In this document: piece by piece, positions 1 through 8,487 of the stretch
Position numbering within the stretch: position 1 is the stretch's first letter
Layout: every line of letters begins with the position of its first letter
Assembly (NCBI GenBank): GCA_025458905.1
Contig: JALORN010000002.1
Location: forward strand, 80,715 to 144,714
DNA length: 64,000 nucleotides
Reading direction: 5' to 3'
Origin: Steroidobacteraceae bacterium
GTDB lineage: Bacteria; Pseudomonadota; Gammaproteobacteria; Steroidobacterales; Steroidobacteraceae
The notes under the pieces: model-generated
Databases searched by the model: none
Seen by the model: the letters and a program-made list of their open reading frames with translations, nothing else
What the model was told of the DNA's origin: nothing
Made by a program: the position numbers and the translations under genes

Positions 1-893
1 TCGGCGCACGCCCGTTCCACCTCGTGATCCCGACCCCGCCGCTCGAGGCCCCGGTGCCGGTGCGCTCGACCGGCTCCTCGCACGCGATCCAGGGGCTCGA
101 GCCCGTGATGGCGGCGCTGCTCGGCGTGAAGTTCGTGGCCGACTGCACCGTCGAGGGCATCATGCACGCCCCCGAGACGCCGCGGCTGCTCGGCGCCGGC
201 GTGCGCGCCATGTACATCAGCAACGAGCACCCGGAGGCGCTCGAGCGCCTGAAGACCGATCCGGCGCTCTGGCCGAAGATCCAGGCCGGGCGCCAGAAGA
301 TGCTCGCTGCCTCCAGGATGCGCGTCACCTCGGCCGCGGGCACCGACCTCGAGATCACGATGACCGGCGCGCGCGTCGGCGGCAACTTCGGCGCGAGCTT
401 CAACCCGGGGCAGCTCTCGAGCTGGCCGGGCGGCATCTGCTCTTGCTTCCCGCCGCTGCACAGCACCAACGGCACGCTGGTGCTCGACGTCGGCGACGTC
501 AACCTCACGTTCAAGCGCTACCTCGAGTCGCAGATCCGGCTGGTGATCGAGGACGACTTCGTCGTCGACGTGCAGGGCCGCGGCCTCGACGCCGAGCTGA
601 TGCGCAGCTACTTCGCCGCCTGGGGCGACCGCAACGCCTACGGCGTCTCGCACGTCGGCTGGGGCATGAACCCCGGCGCGCGCTGGGACGCGCTCGTGAT
701 GTACGACAAGTCCGAGGTCAACGGCACCGAGCTGCGCGCCTTCGCCGGCAACTTCCTCTACTCCACCGGCGGCAACCCGTTCGCCGACCGCTACACCCTT
801 GGCCACTTCGACATCCCGGTGCGTGGCTGCACGATCGAGCTCGACGGCGAGGCGGTGGTGCGCGGTGGCGTGCTGCAGGGCGAGCTCGCATGA
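1..893 (+). CDS. nicX: 2,5-dihydroxypyridine 5,6-dioxygenase family protein (5' truncated by window edge)
   Basis: The frame is open from base 3 to the stop at 891-893, so the N terminus lies outside the window; about 296 residues are visible and NicX proteins have about 350. It matches what I know of Pseudomonas putida NicX across the C-terminal half: a GTLVLDVGDV-type stretch, SHVGWG (His codon 651-653), GNFLYSTGGN and GHFDIP (His 804-806, Asp 810-812). The His and the His-x-Asp correspond to the family's Fe(II) ligands. NicX opens the ring of 2,5-dihydroxypyridine to N-formylmaleamate in the cytoplasm. The next gene overlaps it by 4 bp and looks like the following enzyme of that pathway, which supports the call. 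A related hydroxylated N-heteroaromatic substrate remains possible. Confidence 0.75.
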   Translation, partial: GARPFHLVIPTPPLEAPVPVRSTGSSHAIQGLEPVMAALLGVKFVADCTVEGIMHAPETPRLLGAGVRAMYISNEHPEALERLKTDPALWPKIQAGRQKMLAASRMRVTSAAGTDLEITMTGARVGGNFGASFNPGQLSSWPGGICSCFPPLHSTNGTLVLDVGDVNLTFKRYLESQIRLVIEDDFVVDVQGRGLDAELMRSYFAAWGDRNAYGVSHVGWGMNPGARWDALVMYDKSEVNGTELRAFAGNFLYSTGGNPFADRYTLGHFDIPVRGCTIELDGEAVVRGGVLQGELA

Positions 894-1756
894 ATGCCGT
901 CGCCGCGCCCGCGGCGCGTCACCTGCTGCACGTCGGCCCGGCGCCGCGCCTCGCGCTCGAGCTCGCCGGCCGCGGCCCGCTGGTGCTCTGCCTGCACGGC
1001 ATCGGCGGCAACCGCCACGCCTGGGATGCGCAGCTCGCCGCGCTCTCCGGCGAGTTCACGGTCGCCGCCTGGGACGCGCGCGGCTACGGCGACAGCGACG
1101 ACTACGACGGTGCGCTCGACTTCGCCGACTTCTCGCGCGACCTGCTGCGCGTGCTCGACCACCTGCGCGTCGCCTCGGTGCACCTCGTCGGCCAGTCGAT
1201 GGGTGGCAGGATCGCGCTCGACTTCTATGCCCGGCACCCGTCGCGCATCGCCACGCTGACCCTGGTCGACACCAGCGCGGGTTCGGCGCGCGTCGCGAGC
1301 CCCGAGGAGGTCGAGAAGTTCCTGCGGCTGCGCAAGCAGCCGCTGCTGGAGGGGCGCACGCCGCGCGACATCGCGCCCGGGATCGCCGACACGCTGGTCG
1401 GCCCCGGCACGCCGCCGGCGGTGCGCGAGCGCGTGATCGAGAGCCTCGCCGCGCTGCACGTGCAGTCCTACCTCAAGACCCTCGACACCGTGACCCGCTA
1501 CACCAGCTTCCCGGACTTCGCGTCGATCGCGGTGCCGACGCTGGTCGTGGTCGGCGAGCACGACCGCATCGCCACGCCGCAGTATGCGCGCGACATGGCG
1601 GCACGCATCCCCGGGGCGCGCTTCGTCGAGCTCGCCGGTGGCTCGCACGTCAGCAACATGGACCGCGCCGACGACTTCAACCGCGAGCTGCTCGCCTTCC
1701 TGCGCGCGCACGCCCACCGCGCGGCCGCCATCGAGGCGACGGCGAGGCCGGCCTGA
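890..1756 (+). CDS. nicD: alpha/beta hydrolase, probable N-formylmaleamate deformylase
   Basis: A 288-residue alpha/beta hydrolase starting at the ATG of an ATGA overlap with the dioxygenase gene. An oxyanion-hole HGIGG motif lies near residue 35. The nucleophile elbow is GQSMGG with Ser103, followed by Asp127 in LVDTS and His253 in GGSHVSN. This triad spacing is close to the Ser-Asp-His triad of NicD (recalled as 101/125/245). NicD removes formate from N-formylmaleamate to give maleamate. The position directly after a NicX-type dioxygenase makes this the best function. The next pathway genes, maleamate amidohydrolase and maleate isomerase, are not in the window, so hydrolysis of a different ring-cleavage product is possible. 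Confidence 0.65.
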   Translation: MNAVAAPAARHLLHVGPAPRLALELAGRGPLVLCLHGIGGNRHAWDAQLAALSGEFTVAAWDARGYGDSDDYDGALDFADFSRDLLRVLDHLRVASVHLVGQSMGGRIALDFYARHPSRIATLTLVDTSAGSARVASPEEVEKFLRLRKQPLLEGRTPRDIAPGIADTLVGPGTPPAVRERVIESLAALHVQSYLKTLDTVTRYTSFPDFASIAVPTLVVVGEHDRIATPQYARDMAARIPGARFVELAGGSHVSNMDRADDFNRELLAFLRAHAHRAAAIEATARPA

Positions 1757-2772
1757 TGCTGCCGGCCACGCAGCGCTGCATCCTGCTGCGCGCCTACCCG
1801 CGGGGCGTGCCGGCCGAGTCGGACTTCGAGCATGTCGAGCGGCCCGTCGGCGAGCCGCGCAACGGCCAGGTGCTGGTCGAGACCCGGCTGCTCTCGCTCG
1901 ACCCTGCGCCGCGGCTGCGCATGAACGCCGCGAGCCGCGACGTGCCGCCGCTGGCGCTCGGCGCGGTGGTGCCCGGCCGCGGCGTCGGCGTGGTGCTCCG
2001 CTCCTGCCACCCCGACTGGCGCGAGGGCGACGTCGTCGCCGGCGAGCTCGGCTGGCAGGAGTATCCGCTGCTCGATCCCGCCGGGTTGCGGCGCGTCGAC
2101 CCGGCGCTCGGCCCGGCCTCGGCGGCGCTCGGGCTGCTCGGCCCCTCCGGCATCGCCGCCTGGTGCCTGCTGCGCATCGCCGCCCCGGTGCGCCGCGGCG
2201 AGACGGTGGTCGTGGCGGCGGCCGCCGGCGCGGTCGGCTCGACGCTGGTGCAGCTCGCGCGCCACGACGGCGCCCGCGTCGTCGCGCTGGTCGCGAGCGC
2301 CGCGCAGGCGCGCTTCGTGCGCGACGAGCTCGCGGCCGACGCCGTGCTCGACTGCAACGCCGACGGCTTCCCCGTCACGCTCGACGCCGCGCTGCCCGCC
2401 GGCGCAGACCTGTTCCTCGACTCGGTGGGCGGTGCCGTCCACGAGGCCGTGGTCGAGCGGATCGCAGTCCACGGCCGGGTCGTCGCCTTCGGCTACATCT
2501 CGGCCTACAACGGCGACGGCGGCGCGCCGCGCGAGTACGGCCGGATCTTCCGGCTGATCCACCGGCGGGCGACGCTCTCCGGGTTCCTGGTCGGCGATCA
2601 CGCCGCGCGCTTCCCCGAGGCGCTGCGCGACCTCGCTGCCCTGCTGCGCGCCGGGTCGCTGCGCAACCACGAACAGTTCATCGACGGACTCGCGCGCGCG
2701 CCGGCGGCGTTCGCGGGCCTCTTCACCGGCGATCCGGTGGGCAAGCAGCTGCTGCGCGTGCGCGGCACATGA
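1756..2772 (+). CDS. MDR-superfamily NAD(P)H-dependent oxidoreductase (CurA/LTB4-dehydrogenase type)
   Basis: A 338-residue zinc-free medium-chain reductase whose ATG overlaps the previous stop (TGATG). The N-terminal catalytic domain contains LLSLDPAPRLRM, typical of the CurA/leukotriene B4 12-hydroxydehydrogenase branch. The nucleotide-binding domain shows AAAGAVGSTLVQLA, an Ala/Gly-rich version of the usual AAxGxVG loop, and FLDSVGG. Enzymes of this branch reduce carbon-carbon double bonds of alpha,beta-unsaturated carbonyls with NADPH. In this operon it could reduce a double bond in a ring-cleavage product; the substrate cannot be read from the sequence. Confidence 0.7.
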   Translation: MLPATQRCILLRAYPRGVPAESDFEHVERPVGEPRNGQVLVETRLLSLDPAPRLRMNAASRDVPPLALGAVVPGRGVGVVLRSCHPDWREGDVVAGELGWQEYPLLDPAGLRRVDPALGPASAALGLLGPSGIAAWCLLRIAAPVRRGETVVVAAAAGAVGSTLVQLARHDGARVVALVASAAQARFVRDELAADAVLDCNADGFPVTLDAALPAGADLFLDSVGGAVHEAVVERIAVHGRVVAFGYISAYNGDGGAPREYGRIFRLIHRRATLSGFLVGDHAARFPEALRDLAALLRAGSLRNHEQFIDGLARAPAAFAGLFTGDPVGKQLLRVRGT

Positions 2773-2785
2773 GGGAGTGAGGCAG

Positions 2786-3736
2786 ATGAAGGCAGTGGTG
2801 CTCGAGCGATACGGCGACGGCTTCGACAACCTCGCGCTGCGCGAGGTCGCGGAGCCGCAGATGGGCCCCGCCGACGTGCTGGTCGAGGTGCACGCGGCCG
2901 GCTTCAACCCGTTCGAGTGCAAGCTGCGCAAGGGCTGGCTGCAGCGCTTCTATCCCTTCCCGCTGCCGCACGTCCTCGGCAACGACCTCGCGGGCGTCGT
3001 GGTGGCGCGCGGCCCGGCGGTGTTCGACCTGCAGGTCGGCGATCGCGTCTACGGCATGCAGGAGACCATGCGCTGGGGCAGCTACGCCGAGCGCACCGCG
3101 GTGCGCGCCGACAACCTGCGGCGCATGCCCGCGAACCTGAGCTTCGTCGAGGCCGCCTCGCTGCCGATGGTCTACGAGACCGCCTGGATGGGCCTGGTCG
3201 ACATGGCCCGCATCCGCCCGGGCGAGCGGCTGCTGGTGCACGGCGCCGCCGGCGGGGTCGGCCAGGCGGCGGTGCAGCTCGGCCGCGCGCTCGGCGCCAC
3301 GGTCGCCGCCACCTGCAGCGCCGATGCGCTCGACCAGGTGCGCGAGTACGGCGCCCACGTCGCGATCGACCGCCACGCCGTCGACTTCAAGCGCCTGCTG
3401 CAGGGCATCGACGTGGTGTTCGACCCGATCGGCGGCCAGACCAACCTCGATTCCTACGCCACCATGGCCCGCGGCGCGCGCATCTGCGTGGTGCTGCGCG
3501 AGGACAAGCTCGAGATCGAGAACTCGGAGCGCCTGTGCCGCGAGCGCGGCGCGACGCGCCACGTGGTCGCCTTCGAGCAGCGCGCCGACGTGCTCGACTA
3601 CATCCGCCCGATGTTCGAGGCCGGGCTGCTGAAGCCCGCGGTCGGCCACGTGCTGCCGCTCGCCGAGGCCGCCGAGGCGCACCGCCGCTCCGACGGCGGC
3701 CACGCGCGCGGCAAGACCGTGCTGCAGGTCCGCTGA
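2786..3736 (+). CDS. MDR-superfamily quinone reductase-like oxidoreductase
   Basis: About 316 residues of the quinone oxidoreductase branch of the MDR family. It begins MKAVVLERYGD, with GNDLAGVV in the catalytic domain and the nucleotide-binding loop VHGAAGGVGQAAVQLG near residue 150. No structural-zinc cysteine cluster is visible. The ATG at 2786 is preferred because a GAGG stretch lies just upstream and family members start with MKAV; an in-frame GTG at 2777 would add three residues. It follows another MDR gene by 13 bp in the same operon. The two are only distantly similar, so they probably reduce successive intermediates rather than being recent duplicates. Confidence 0.7.
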   Translation: MKAVVLERYGDGFDNLALREVAEPQMGPADVLVEVHAAGFNPFECKLRKGWLQRFYPFPLPHVLGNDLAGVVVARGPAVFDLQVGDRVYGMQETMRWGSYAERTAVRADNLRRMPANLSFVEAASLPMVYETAWMGLVDMARIRPGERLLVHGAAGGVGQAAVQLGRALGATVAATCSADALDQVREYGAHVAIDRHAVDFKRLLQGIDVVFDPIGGQTNLDSYATMARGARICVVLREDKLEIENSERLCRERGATRHVVAFEQRADVLDYIRPMFEAGLLKPAVGHVLPLAEAAEAHRRSDGGHARGKTVLQVR

Positions 3737-3742
3737 GCCGCC

Positions 3743-4300
3743 ATGGACGCGCGCCGCCGCGCCATCCTGCAGCGGGGCATGCTGGGGCTGCTCGCCTTCC
3801 AGGTGGGCGGCGGTGTCGCCGTGCTGACGCCGCGCGCCGCCCGCGCCGCGCAGCTGCCGATGCGCGTGCTCGACGCGACCCAGGTGCGCACCCTCGAGGC
3901 GCTCGGCGACACGCTGCTGCCCGGCGCCGCCGAGGCCGGGCTCGCCGCCTACCTCGACCACCAGCTCGCCGCCGACCCGGCCGAGTCGCTGCTGATGATC
4001 CGCTACCTCGACGTGCCGCCGCCGCACGCGCCGTTCTATGCCGCCGGCCTCGCCGCGGTCGAGGCCGCCGCGCAGAAGCTGCACGGCCGGCCGTTCGCCG
4101 CGCTCGAGCCCGCGACCCGCGACGCCTTCGTGGGCCTGATGCAGCGCGGCGCGCTGGAGGGCTGGCAGGGGCCGCCGGCGCCCTTCGTCTACTTCGTGCT
4201 GCGCAGCGACGCCGTCGACGTCGTCTACGGCACGGTCGAGGGCTTCGAGAAGCTCGGCCTGCCCTACATGCCGCACATCCCGCCGACCGAGAAGTGGTGA
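3743..4300 (+). CDS. gluconate 2-dehydrogenase subunit 3-like protein with Tat-type signal
   Basis: A 185-residue protein with an RRRAILQRG stretch followed by a hydrophobic segment and an ARAA site, which reads as a twin-arginine export signal. The mature part has the pattern of the gluconate 2-dehydrogenase subunit 3 family (LGDTLLPGA near the start, YGTVEGFEKLGLPYMPHIPP at the end). Such subunits normally act with a GMC-type flavoprotein and often a cytochrome c in the periplasm. No GMC oxidoreductase is encoded beside it or elsewhere in the window. The partner may lie upstream of base 1, or this copy may serve another oxidoreductase in the operon. Confidence 0.65.
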   Translation: MDARRRAILQRGMLGLLAFQVGGGVAVLTPRAARAAQLPMRVLDATQVRTLEALGDTLLPGAAEAGLAAYLDHQLAADPAESLLMIRYLDVPPPHAPFYAAGLAAVEAAAQKLHGRPFAALEPATRDAFVGLMQRGALEGWQGPPAPFVYFVLRSDAVDVVYGTVEGFEKLGLPYMPHIPPTEKW

Positions 4301-4304
4301 ACCG

Positions 4305-5507
4305 ATGATCGACCTGCGCCTGACCGACGAGCAGCAGCTGCTGCAGCAGACGGCGCGCGACTTCGCGCGCGCCGAGATCGCGCCGGTCGCCGAGCGCGTC
4401 GCGCGCGAGCGTCTCGACGAGCCCTGGCCCGCCTGCCAGGCGATGTTCCGCCGCGGCTGGGAGCTCGGCTTCACCCGCCTGCTGCTGCCGGAGCAGCACG
4501 GCGGCGGCGGCGCGCGGATGATCGACGCCGCGCTGCTGCTGGAGGAGCTCGGCGCGGCCGACGTCGCGATCGCCGCCGACCTGTTCGCGCTCAACATGAC
4601 CGTGCCGCTGATCGTGCTCGCCGGCGGCAACGACGCGCAGCGCGCCGAGCTGCTCGGCCGCATCGTCGAGCGCCCGGTGGTGCTCTCCGGCGCGCTCAGC
4701 GAGCCGAACGTCGCCGGCTCCGAGCTCTTCACCCAGGACCCGTCGCCCAAGCACGGCATCCGCACCCGCGCGCGCCGCGACGGCGAGGGCTACCGGATCG
4801 ACGGGCAGAAGTCGGCCTTCGTCACCAACGCCGGCATCGCCGACTACTACTTCGTGCTCGCGCGCACCGCCGACGACCGGCCGCTGTGGGAGAGCATCTC
4901 GGTGTTCTTCGTCGACGCGCAGACGCGAGGCCTGACGCCCGGCAAGCGCACCCGCATGAGCGGCTGGCTGACGGGCCACCACGCCGAGGTCATGCTCGAC
5001 GGCGTCGAGGTGCCGGCCTCGCGCCTGATCGGCAGCGAGGGCGCGGGCGCGCGCATCATGGGCAGCCTGCCGCAGATGCCGATCGGCCTCGCCGCGGCCT
5101 ATGTCGGCCTCGCGCGCCGCATCTACGAGTACGCGCTCGACTACGCCGGCCGCCGCCAGAGCATGGGCGTGCCGATCGTGCGCCACCAGGCCGTCGCGCT
5201 GAAGCTCGCCGAGATGTACGCCGACTACCAGTCCGCGCGCCTCGCGCTCTGGGACGCCGCGCTCGACTGCGACCTCGACCCCATGCGGGCCGCGACCCTC
5301 AAGGCGCCCTTCGCCAAGACCCTCGCCGTCGACGCCTCGATCCGCAACGCGGAGCGCGCGGTGCAGATCCTCGGCGCCTACGGCATCACCGAGGAATACC
5401 CGACCGCGCGCTGGCTGAACGACGCCTGGATCGGCTACTCCTGCGACTTCACCCGCGACATGCTGCGGCTCGGCATGGTGCCGTTCCTGCCCGGCCCGCC
5501 GACCTGA
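4305..5507 (+). CDS. acyl-CoA dehydrogenase family flavoprotein
   Basis: A 400-residue protein starting four bases after the previous stop. Family features include the N-terminal helical domain (LTDEQQLLQQTARDFARAEI), a middle beta-domain with GQKSAFVTNAGIADYYFVLA, and the C-terminal four-helix domain with QILGAYGITEEYPTARWLNDA. The residue pattern near the usual catalytic Glu is not the classic YEGT. Members of this fold oxidise acyl-CoA thioesters using FAD, and some branches act as monooxygenases on aromatics. Because neighbouring genes deal with ring cleavage and a Rieske oxygenase, either role is possible; no CoA ligase is seen in this module. Confidence 0.75.
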   Translation: MIDLRLTDEQQLLQQTARDFARAEIAPVAERVARERLDEPWPACQAMFRRGWELGFTRLLLPEQHGGGGARMIDAALLLEELGAADVAIAADLFALNMTVPLIVLAGGNDAQRAELLGRIVERPVVLSGALSEPNVAGSELFTQDPSPKHGIRTRARRDGEGYRIDGQKSAFVTNAGIADYYFVLARTADDRPLWESISVFFVDAQTRGLTPGKRTRMSGWLTGHHAEVMLDGVEVPASRLIGSEGAGARIMGSLPQMPIGLAAAYVGLARRIYEYALDYAGRRQSMGVPIVRHQAVALKLAEMYADYQSARLALWDAALDCDLDPMRAATLKAPFAKTLAVDASIRNAERAVQILGAYGITEEYPTARWLNDAWIGYSCDFTRDMLRLGMVPFLPGPPT

Positions 5508-5562
5508 TCCCGCGGCATCCCGCAAGCCCCGGCCGCTGCCGCCCCACACGAGGAGACGATCG

Positions 5563-5874
5563 ATGATCACTGCCATCTCCAAGTTCCGGTTGCGGCCCGG
5601 CCTGACCCGCGCCCAGGCGATCGCCGAGATCCACGAGACCGTCCCGGTCTACAAGGGCCGCCCGGGGCTGGTGCGCAAGTACATCGCGCTCGACTTCGAG
5701 GCGGGCTACGGCATGGGCATCTACCTCTGGAACGAGCGTGCCGCCGCCGAGCAGTTCTTCCAGTTCGCGCGGGCGAAGATCCGCGAGCAGACCGGCTCCG
5801 ATCCCGAGATCACGCTGCTCGACACCCCGGTCATCGTCGACAACCTGACCGGCGAAGTCCGGACGGAGGCCTGA
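5563..5874 (+). CDS. small YdhR-like/ABM-type putative monooxygenase
   Basis: A 103-residue protein preceded by a good ribosome-binding site (AGGAG before the ATG). The sequence MITAISKFRLRPGLTRAQAIAEI followed by YKGRPGLVRKYI and GMGIYLWNERAAAEQFF has the alternating pattern of a dimeric alpha+beta barrel. It is closest in my reading to the YdhR putative monooxygenase family. It ends one base before the Rieske oxygenase start, so the two are translated together. Such small proteins are often found with aromatic-degradation genes, where they may act on quinone-like intermediates; the reaction is unknown. Confidence 0.5.
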   Translation: MITAISKFRLRPGLTRAQAIAEIHETVPVYKGRPGLVRKYIALDFEAGYGMGIYLWNERAAAEQFFQFARAKIREQTGSDPEITLLDTPVIVDNLTGEVRTEA

Positions 5875-5875
5875 G

Positions 5876-6859
5876 ATGGAAGCATCGACCGCGACCCCGA
5901 TCCGCCGCGACGACGTGCTCGAGGTGCCGCCGGAAGGCGAGGGCGGCTTCACCCAGAGCTGGTTCCCGGTCTGCTACTCGCAGGACCTCGCGCCCGGCAA
6001 GGTGATCGGCCGCGAGTTCCTCGGCGGCCGCATCGTCGTGATGCGCGACGCGGCCGGCCGCGCCCAGGCGCTCTCGGCGTACTGCGCCCACCTCGGCGTC
6101 GACCTGGTGCACGGCGAGGTCCGCGACGGCGCGCTGCGCTGCCCGTTCCACCACTGGGAGTACGGTGCCGACGGCCGCTGCCTGCGCACCGGCATCGGCG
6201 ACCCGCCGCCGCCGCGCGCACGCCTCTTCGCCTTCCCGACGGCCGAGCGCTACGGCGTGGTGTTCGCGTTCAACGGCGAGCAGGCCGGCTGGTCGCTGCC
6301 GGACCTGCACATCGGCGTCGACGAGGCCGTCGCCTACCCGGTACCGGTGGCGCGCATCCACTGCGACCCGTGGAAGATGATGGCGAACACGCCCGACTGG
6401 CAGCACTTCATCCTGCTGCACGGCTTCCGCTTCGACGTCGAGTCGGCGCGCGCCAGCATGGAGTGGAACCCGAACGGCTTCCGCTACACCATGCGCACCC
6501 GCGTCGACGACCGCGACTTCACCTTCACGCCGACGCTGACCGGCACCAGCGTGTTCTTCGTGCACGGCTGGTACGGCGAGCGGCGCTTCGCGCTGGTGGC
6601 GCCCTTCGGCCTGCCGCGTCCCGGCGAGTGCGACGTCTACACCTCGGTGGTGCTGCCGCGCGACGACCCGGATCCGCCGGGCATCCTCGGCATGCTGCAG
6701 CAGCGCTTCGGCCGGATGATCGACGAGGACTACCCGCTGATCGACACCGCGCACTTCCGCGCCCGCAACCTGACGCGCGCCGACGACCACCTGGCGCGCT
6801 GGATCCGCTTCGTGCGCGACTACCCGCGCGCGCACCCGTCGCGCGACGCGATCCGCTGA
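5876..6859 (+). CDS. Rieske non-haem iron oxygenase, alpha subunit
   Basis: A 327-residue oxygenase component. The N-terminal Rieske domain carries CAHLG and, 17 residues later, CPFHHW, the Cys-x-His and Cys-x2-His ligands of a [2Fe-2S] cluster. The C-terminal catalytic domain has NTPDWQHFILLHGF, an Asp/His/His facial-triad pattern for mononuclear Fe(II). No small beta subunit or dedicated ferredoxin reductase gene is next to it, so it is probably of the single-subunit (KshA/VanA-like) type drawing electrons from a reductase elsewhere. It is the last gene of module A and could carry out the hydroxylation that prepares the substrate of the first gene; this is inference. Confidence 0.8.
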   Translation: MEASTATPIRRDDVLEVPPEGEGGFTQSWFPVCYSQDLAPGKVIGREFLGGRIVVMRDAAGRAQALSAYCAHLGVDLVHGEVRDGALRCPFHHWEYGADGRCLRTGIGDPPPPRARLFAFPTAERYGVVFAFNGEQAGWSLPDLHIGVDEAVAYPVPVARIHCDPWKMMANTPDWQHFILLHGFRFDVESARASMEWNPNGFRYTMRTRVDDRDFTFTPTLTGTSVFFVHGWYGERRFALVAPFGLPRPGECDVYTSVVLPRDDPDPPGILGMLQQRFGRMIDEDYPLIDTAHFRARNLTRADDHLARWIRFVRDYPRAHPSRDAIR

Positions 6860-6882
6860 GGGGGCCGCCGCCCTCGCGCGCG

Positions 6883-7809
6883 TCAGCCGCCGTCGGCCGC
6901 CGCCGCGCCCGAGGCCACCTCGCGCAGCACCGCGACGAAGGCCTGCGCCGCCGGCGCGAGCACCGCGCGCTCGCGGGTCGAGATCGTCACCTCGACGTCG
7001 CGCGACAGCCCCTCGACCGGCAGCGCCACCAGCGCCGCGTTGCGCGCGATCCGCGACGGCTGGCTCTGCAGCGGCAGGAAGCTCAGCGAAGCGCCGTCGA
7101 GCAGCACGGTGCGGATGAAGCTCGCCGAGTTGCTGGTGATCGAGGGCACCGGCGGCGAGAGGCCCTTGGCGAGGAAGGTCTCCTCGAGGATCTGCCGCCA
7201 ACGCTGGGTCGGGGGCGGCAGGATCCACGGGAAGTCGAGCAGGTCGGAGAGTTCCACCTCGCGCTTGCGCGCCAGCGGATGGCGCGGCGCGGCCAGCACG
7301 CAGACGCGGTCGTGCATCAGCGTGTCGGCGGTGACGTCGCTGTCGGCCACGCGCGGCCAGGCACCGACCGCGAGATCGAGCTCGCCGCGGCGCAGCGCCG
7401 GCAGGATCGTGTCGACCATGCCCTCGATCACGGTGAGCCGGATGCCGGGGCGGGTGCGACGCAGCGCCTCCGTCGCGAGCGGCATCAGCGCCGAGGCGAC
7501 GCTCGGGCCCGCGCCCACCGTGACGTTGCCCTTGACCGCGCCGCGCAGGTTCGAGATCGCGGTCTCGGCGTGCCGCATCTCGGAGCGGATCACGCGCGCG
7601 TGCTGCGCCAGCGCGTCGCCGTAGACCGTCGGCACCACGCCGAGCGGCGTGCGGTCGAAGAGCTTGACCTGCAGGTCGTCCTCGAGCTGCCGCAGGCTCT
7701 TGGAGAGCGCCGGCTGCGTCAGGAAGAGCTTCTCGGCGGCCTGGCCGATGCTGCGCAGGTCGTACACGGCGAGGAAATGCCGCAGTCGTCTCGAGTCGAG
7801 CGCTTCCAT
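6883..7809 (-). CDS. LysR-family transcriptional regulator
   Basis: A 308-residue LysR protein. The N-terminal winged helix-turn-helix spans about residues 5-65 (LRHFLAVYDLRSIGQAAEKLFLTQPALSKSLRQLE). It is followed by a periplasmic-binding-protein-like effector domain. The gene lies on the opposite strand, with its 3' end 23 bp after the Rieske oxygenase gene and its 5' end facing the promoter of module B. It is therefore positioned to control the divergent 7952-13564 genes and possibly module A. A T-N11-A dyad at 7877-7893 in the divergent region is a candidate binding site. The effector is unknown. Confidence 0.9.
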   Translation of the reverse strand: MEALDSRRLRHFLAVYDLRSIGQAAEKLFLTQPALSKSLRQLEDDLQVKLFDRTPLGVVPTVYGDALAQHARVIRSEMRHAETAISNLRGAVKGNVTVGAGPSVASALMPLATEALRRTRPGIRLTVIEGMVDTILPALRRGELDLAVGAWPRVADSDVTADTLMHDRVCVLAAPRHPLARKREVELSDLLDFPWILPPPTQRWRQILEETFLAKGLSPPVPSITSNSASFIRTVLLDGASLSFLPLQSQPSRIARNAALVALPVEGLSRDVEVTISTRERAVLAPAAQAFVAVLREVASGAAAADGG

Positions 7810-7876
7810 GGCCGCCTCGTCCCCCCTGGACGCCTCCGCCGGGGGGCATGAGCCCCGTTGCGGCGTTCGGTGCGGA

Positions 7877-7893
7877 ATATTACCCCGGGTTAT
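7877..7893. promoter_or_regulatory. candidate LysR-type operator in divergent intergenic region
   Basis: The sequence ATATTACCCCGGGTTAT forms ATA-N11-TAT and contains a T-N11-A element, the usual core of LysR-family binding sites. It lies about 68 bp upstream of the LysR start and about 59 bp upstream of the first gene of module B, the place expected for an activator site. Its AT-rich ends stand out in GC-rich surroundings. No binding evidence. Confidence 0.35.
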
Positions 7894-7951
7894 GCCTCGG
7901 AGTCGTCACGGCGCTTGCTGGCGGCCGCTGCGCTGGCCGACCATCCGTGGC

Positions 7952-8479
7952 ATGGACGCCTCCCTGCGCACCGCGACCGCCATCCCGGCCGACGCCGCGG
8001 CCGTGGTGCGGCGCGAGACCACCGCCAATACCGTCGCCACCGCGGTGATCGCCGTGCTGCTCACGGTGCTGATCTTCCGCGGCCGCGACCTGATCCCGGC
8101 GTTCGAGGCGCCGCCCGGCGGCATCTTCGGCATCCTGCCCGGCACCTTCAACTTCACGCTGCTGGTGACGCTGGTGCTCTCGCTCGTGATCCGCGCCCGC
8201 GTCCGCCGCGGTGGCGCACCGCGCGCCCCGCGCATCGCCGGCCTGCTGCGCGGCGCCTGGCTGCCTTCGAACCTGCTGCTGCGCGCGCTCGCGCTCGCGG
8301 CCGTCGCCACGCTGTTGCTGGTGCCGCTGAGCGCCGGCCTGGTGCGCGGGCTCGTCGGCCTCGGGGTGCTGCCCGAGGCCTGGCCGCTCGCCGGCATGGG
8401 CGGCTACTTCGTGCTGCACTTCGTCGTGCTCTCGCTGCTGGTCACCCCGCCGGTCGTCTGGCGGGCGCTGCAGGACTGA
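7952..8479 (+). CDS. hypothetical integral membrane protein, four predicted helices
   Basis: I do not recognise a family. The 175-residue product has four hydrophobic stretches: about residues 28-45, 65-85, 108-135 and 148-170. A charged loop (RARVRRGGAPRAPR) follows the second. The start at 7952 is chosen because it follows the promoter-like region and gives a complete first helix. It precedes the HMG-CoA-lyase-like gene by 8 bp, so it is probably co-transcribed with the catabolic genes; a role in uptake is possible but unsupported. Confidence 0.6.
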   Translation: MDASLRTATAIPADAAAVVRRETTANTVATAVIAVLLTVLIFRGRDLIPAFEAPPGGIFGILPGTFNFTLLVTLVLSLVIRARVRRGGAPRAPRIAGLLRGAWLPSNLLLRALALAAVATLLLVPLSAGLVRGLVGLGVLPEAWPLAGMGGYFVLHFVVLSLLVTPPVVWRALQD

Positions 8480-8487
8480 GGCCCGCC

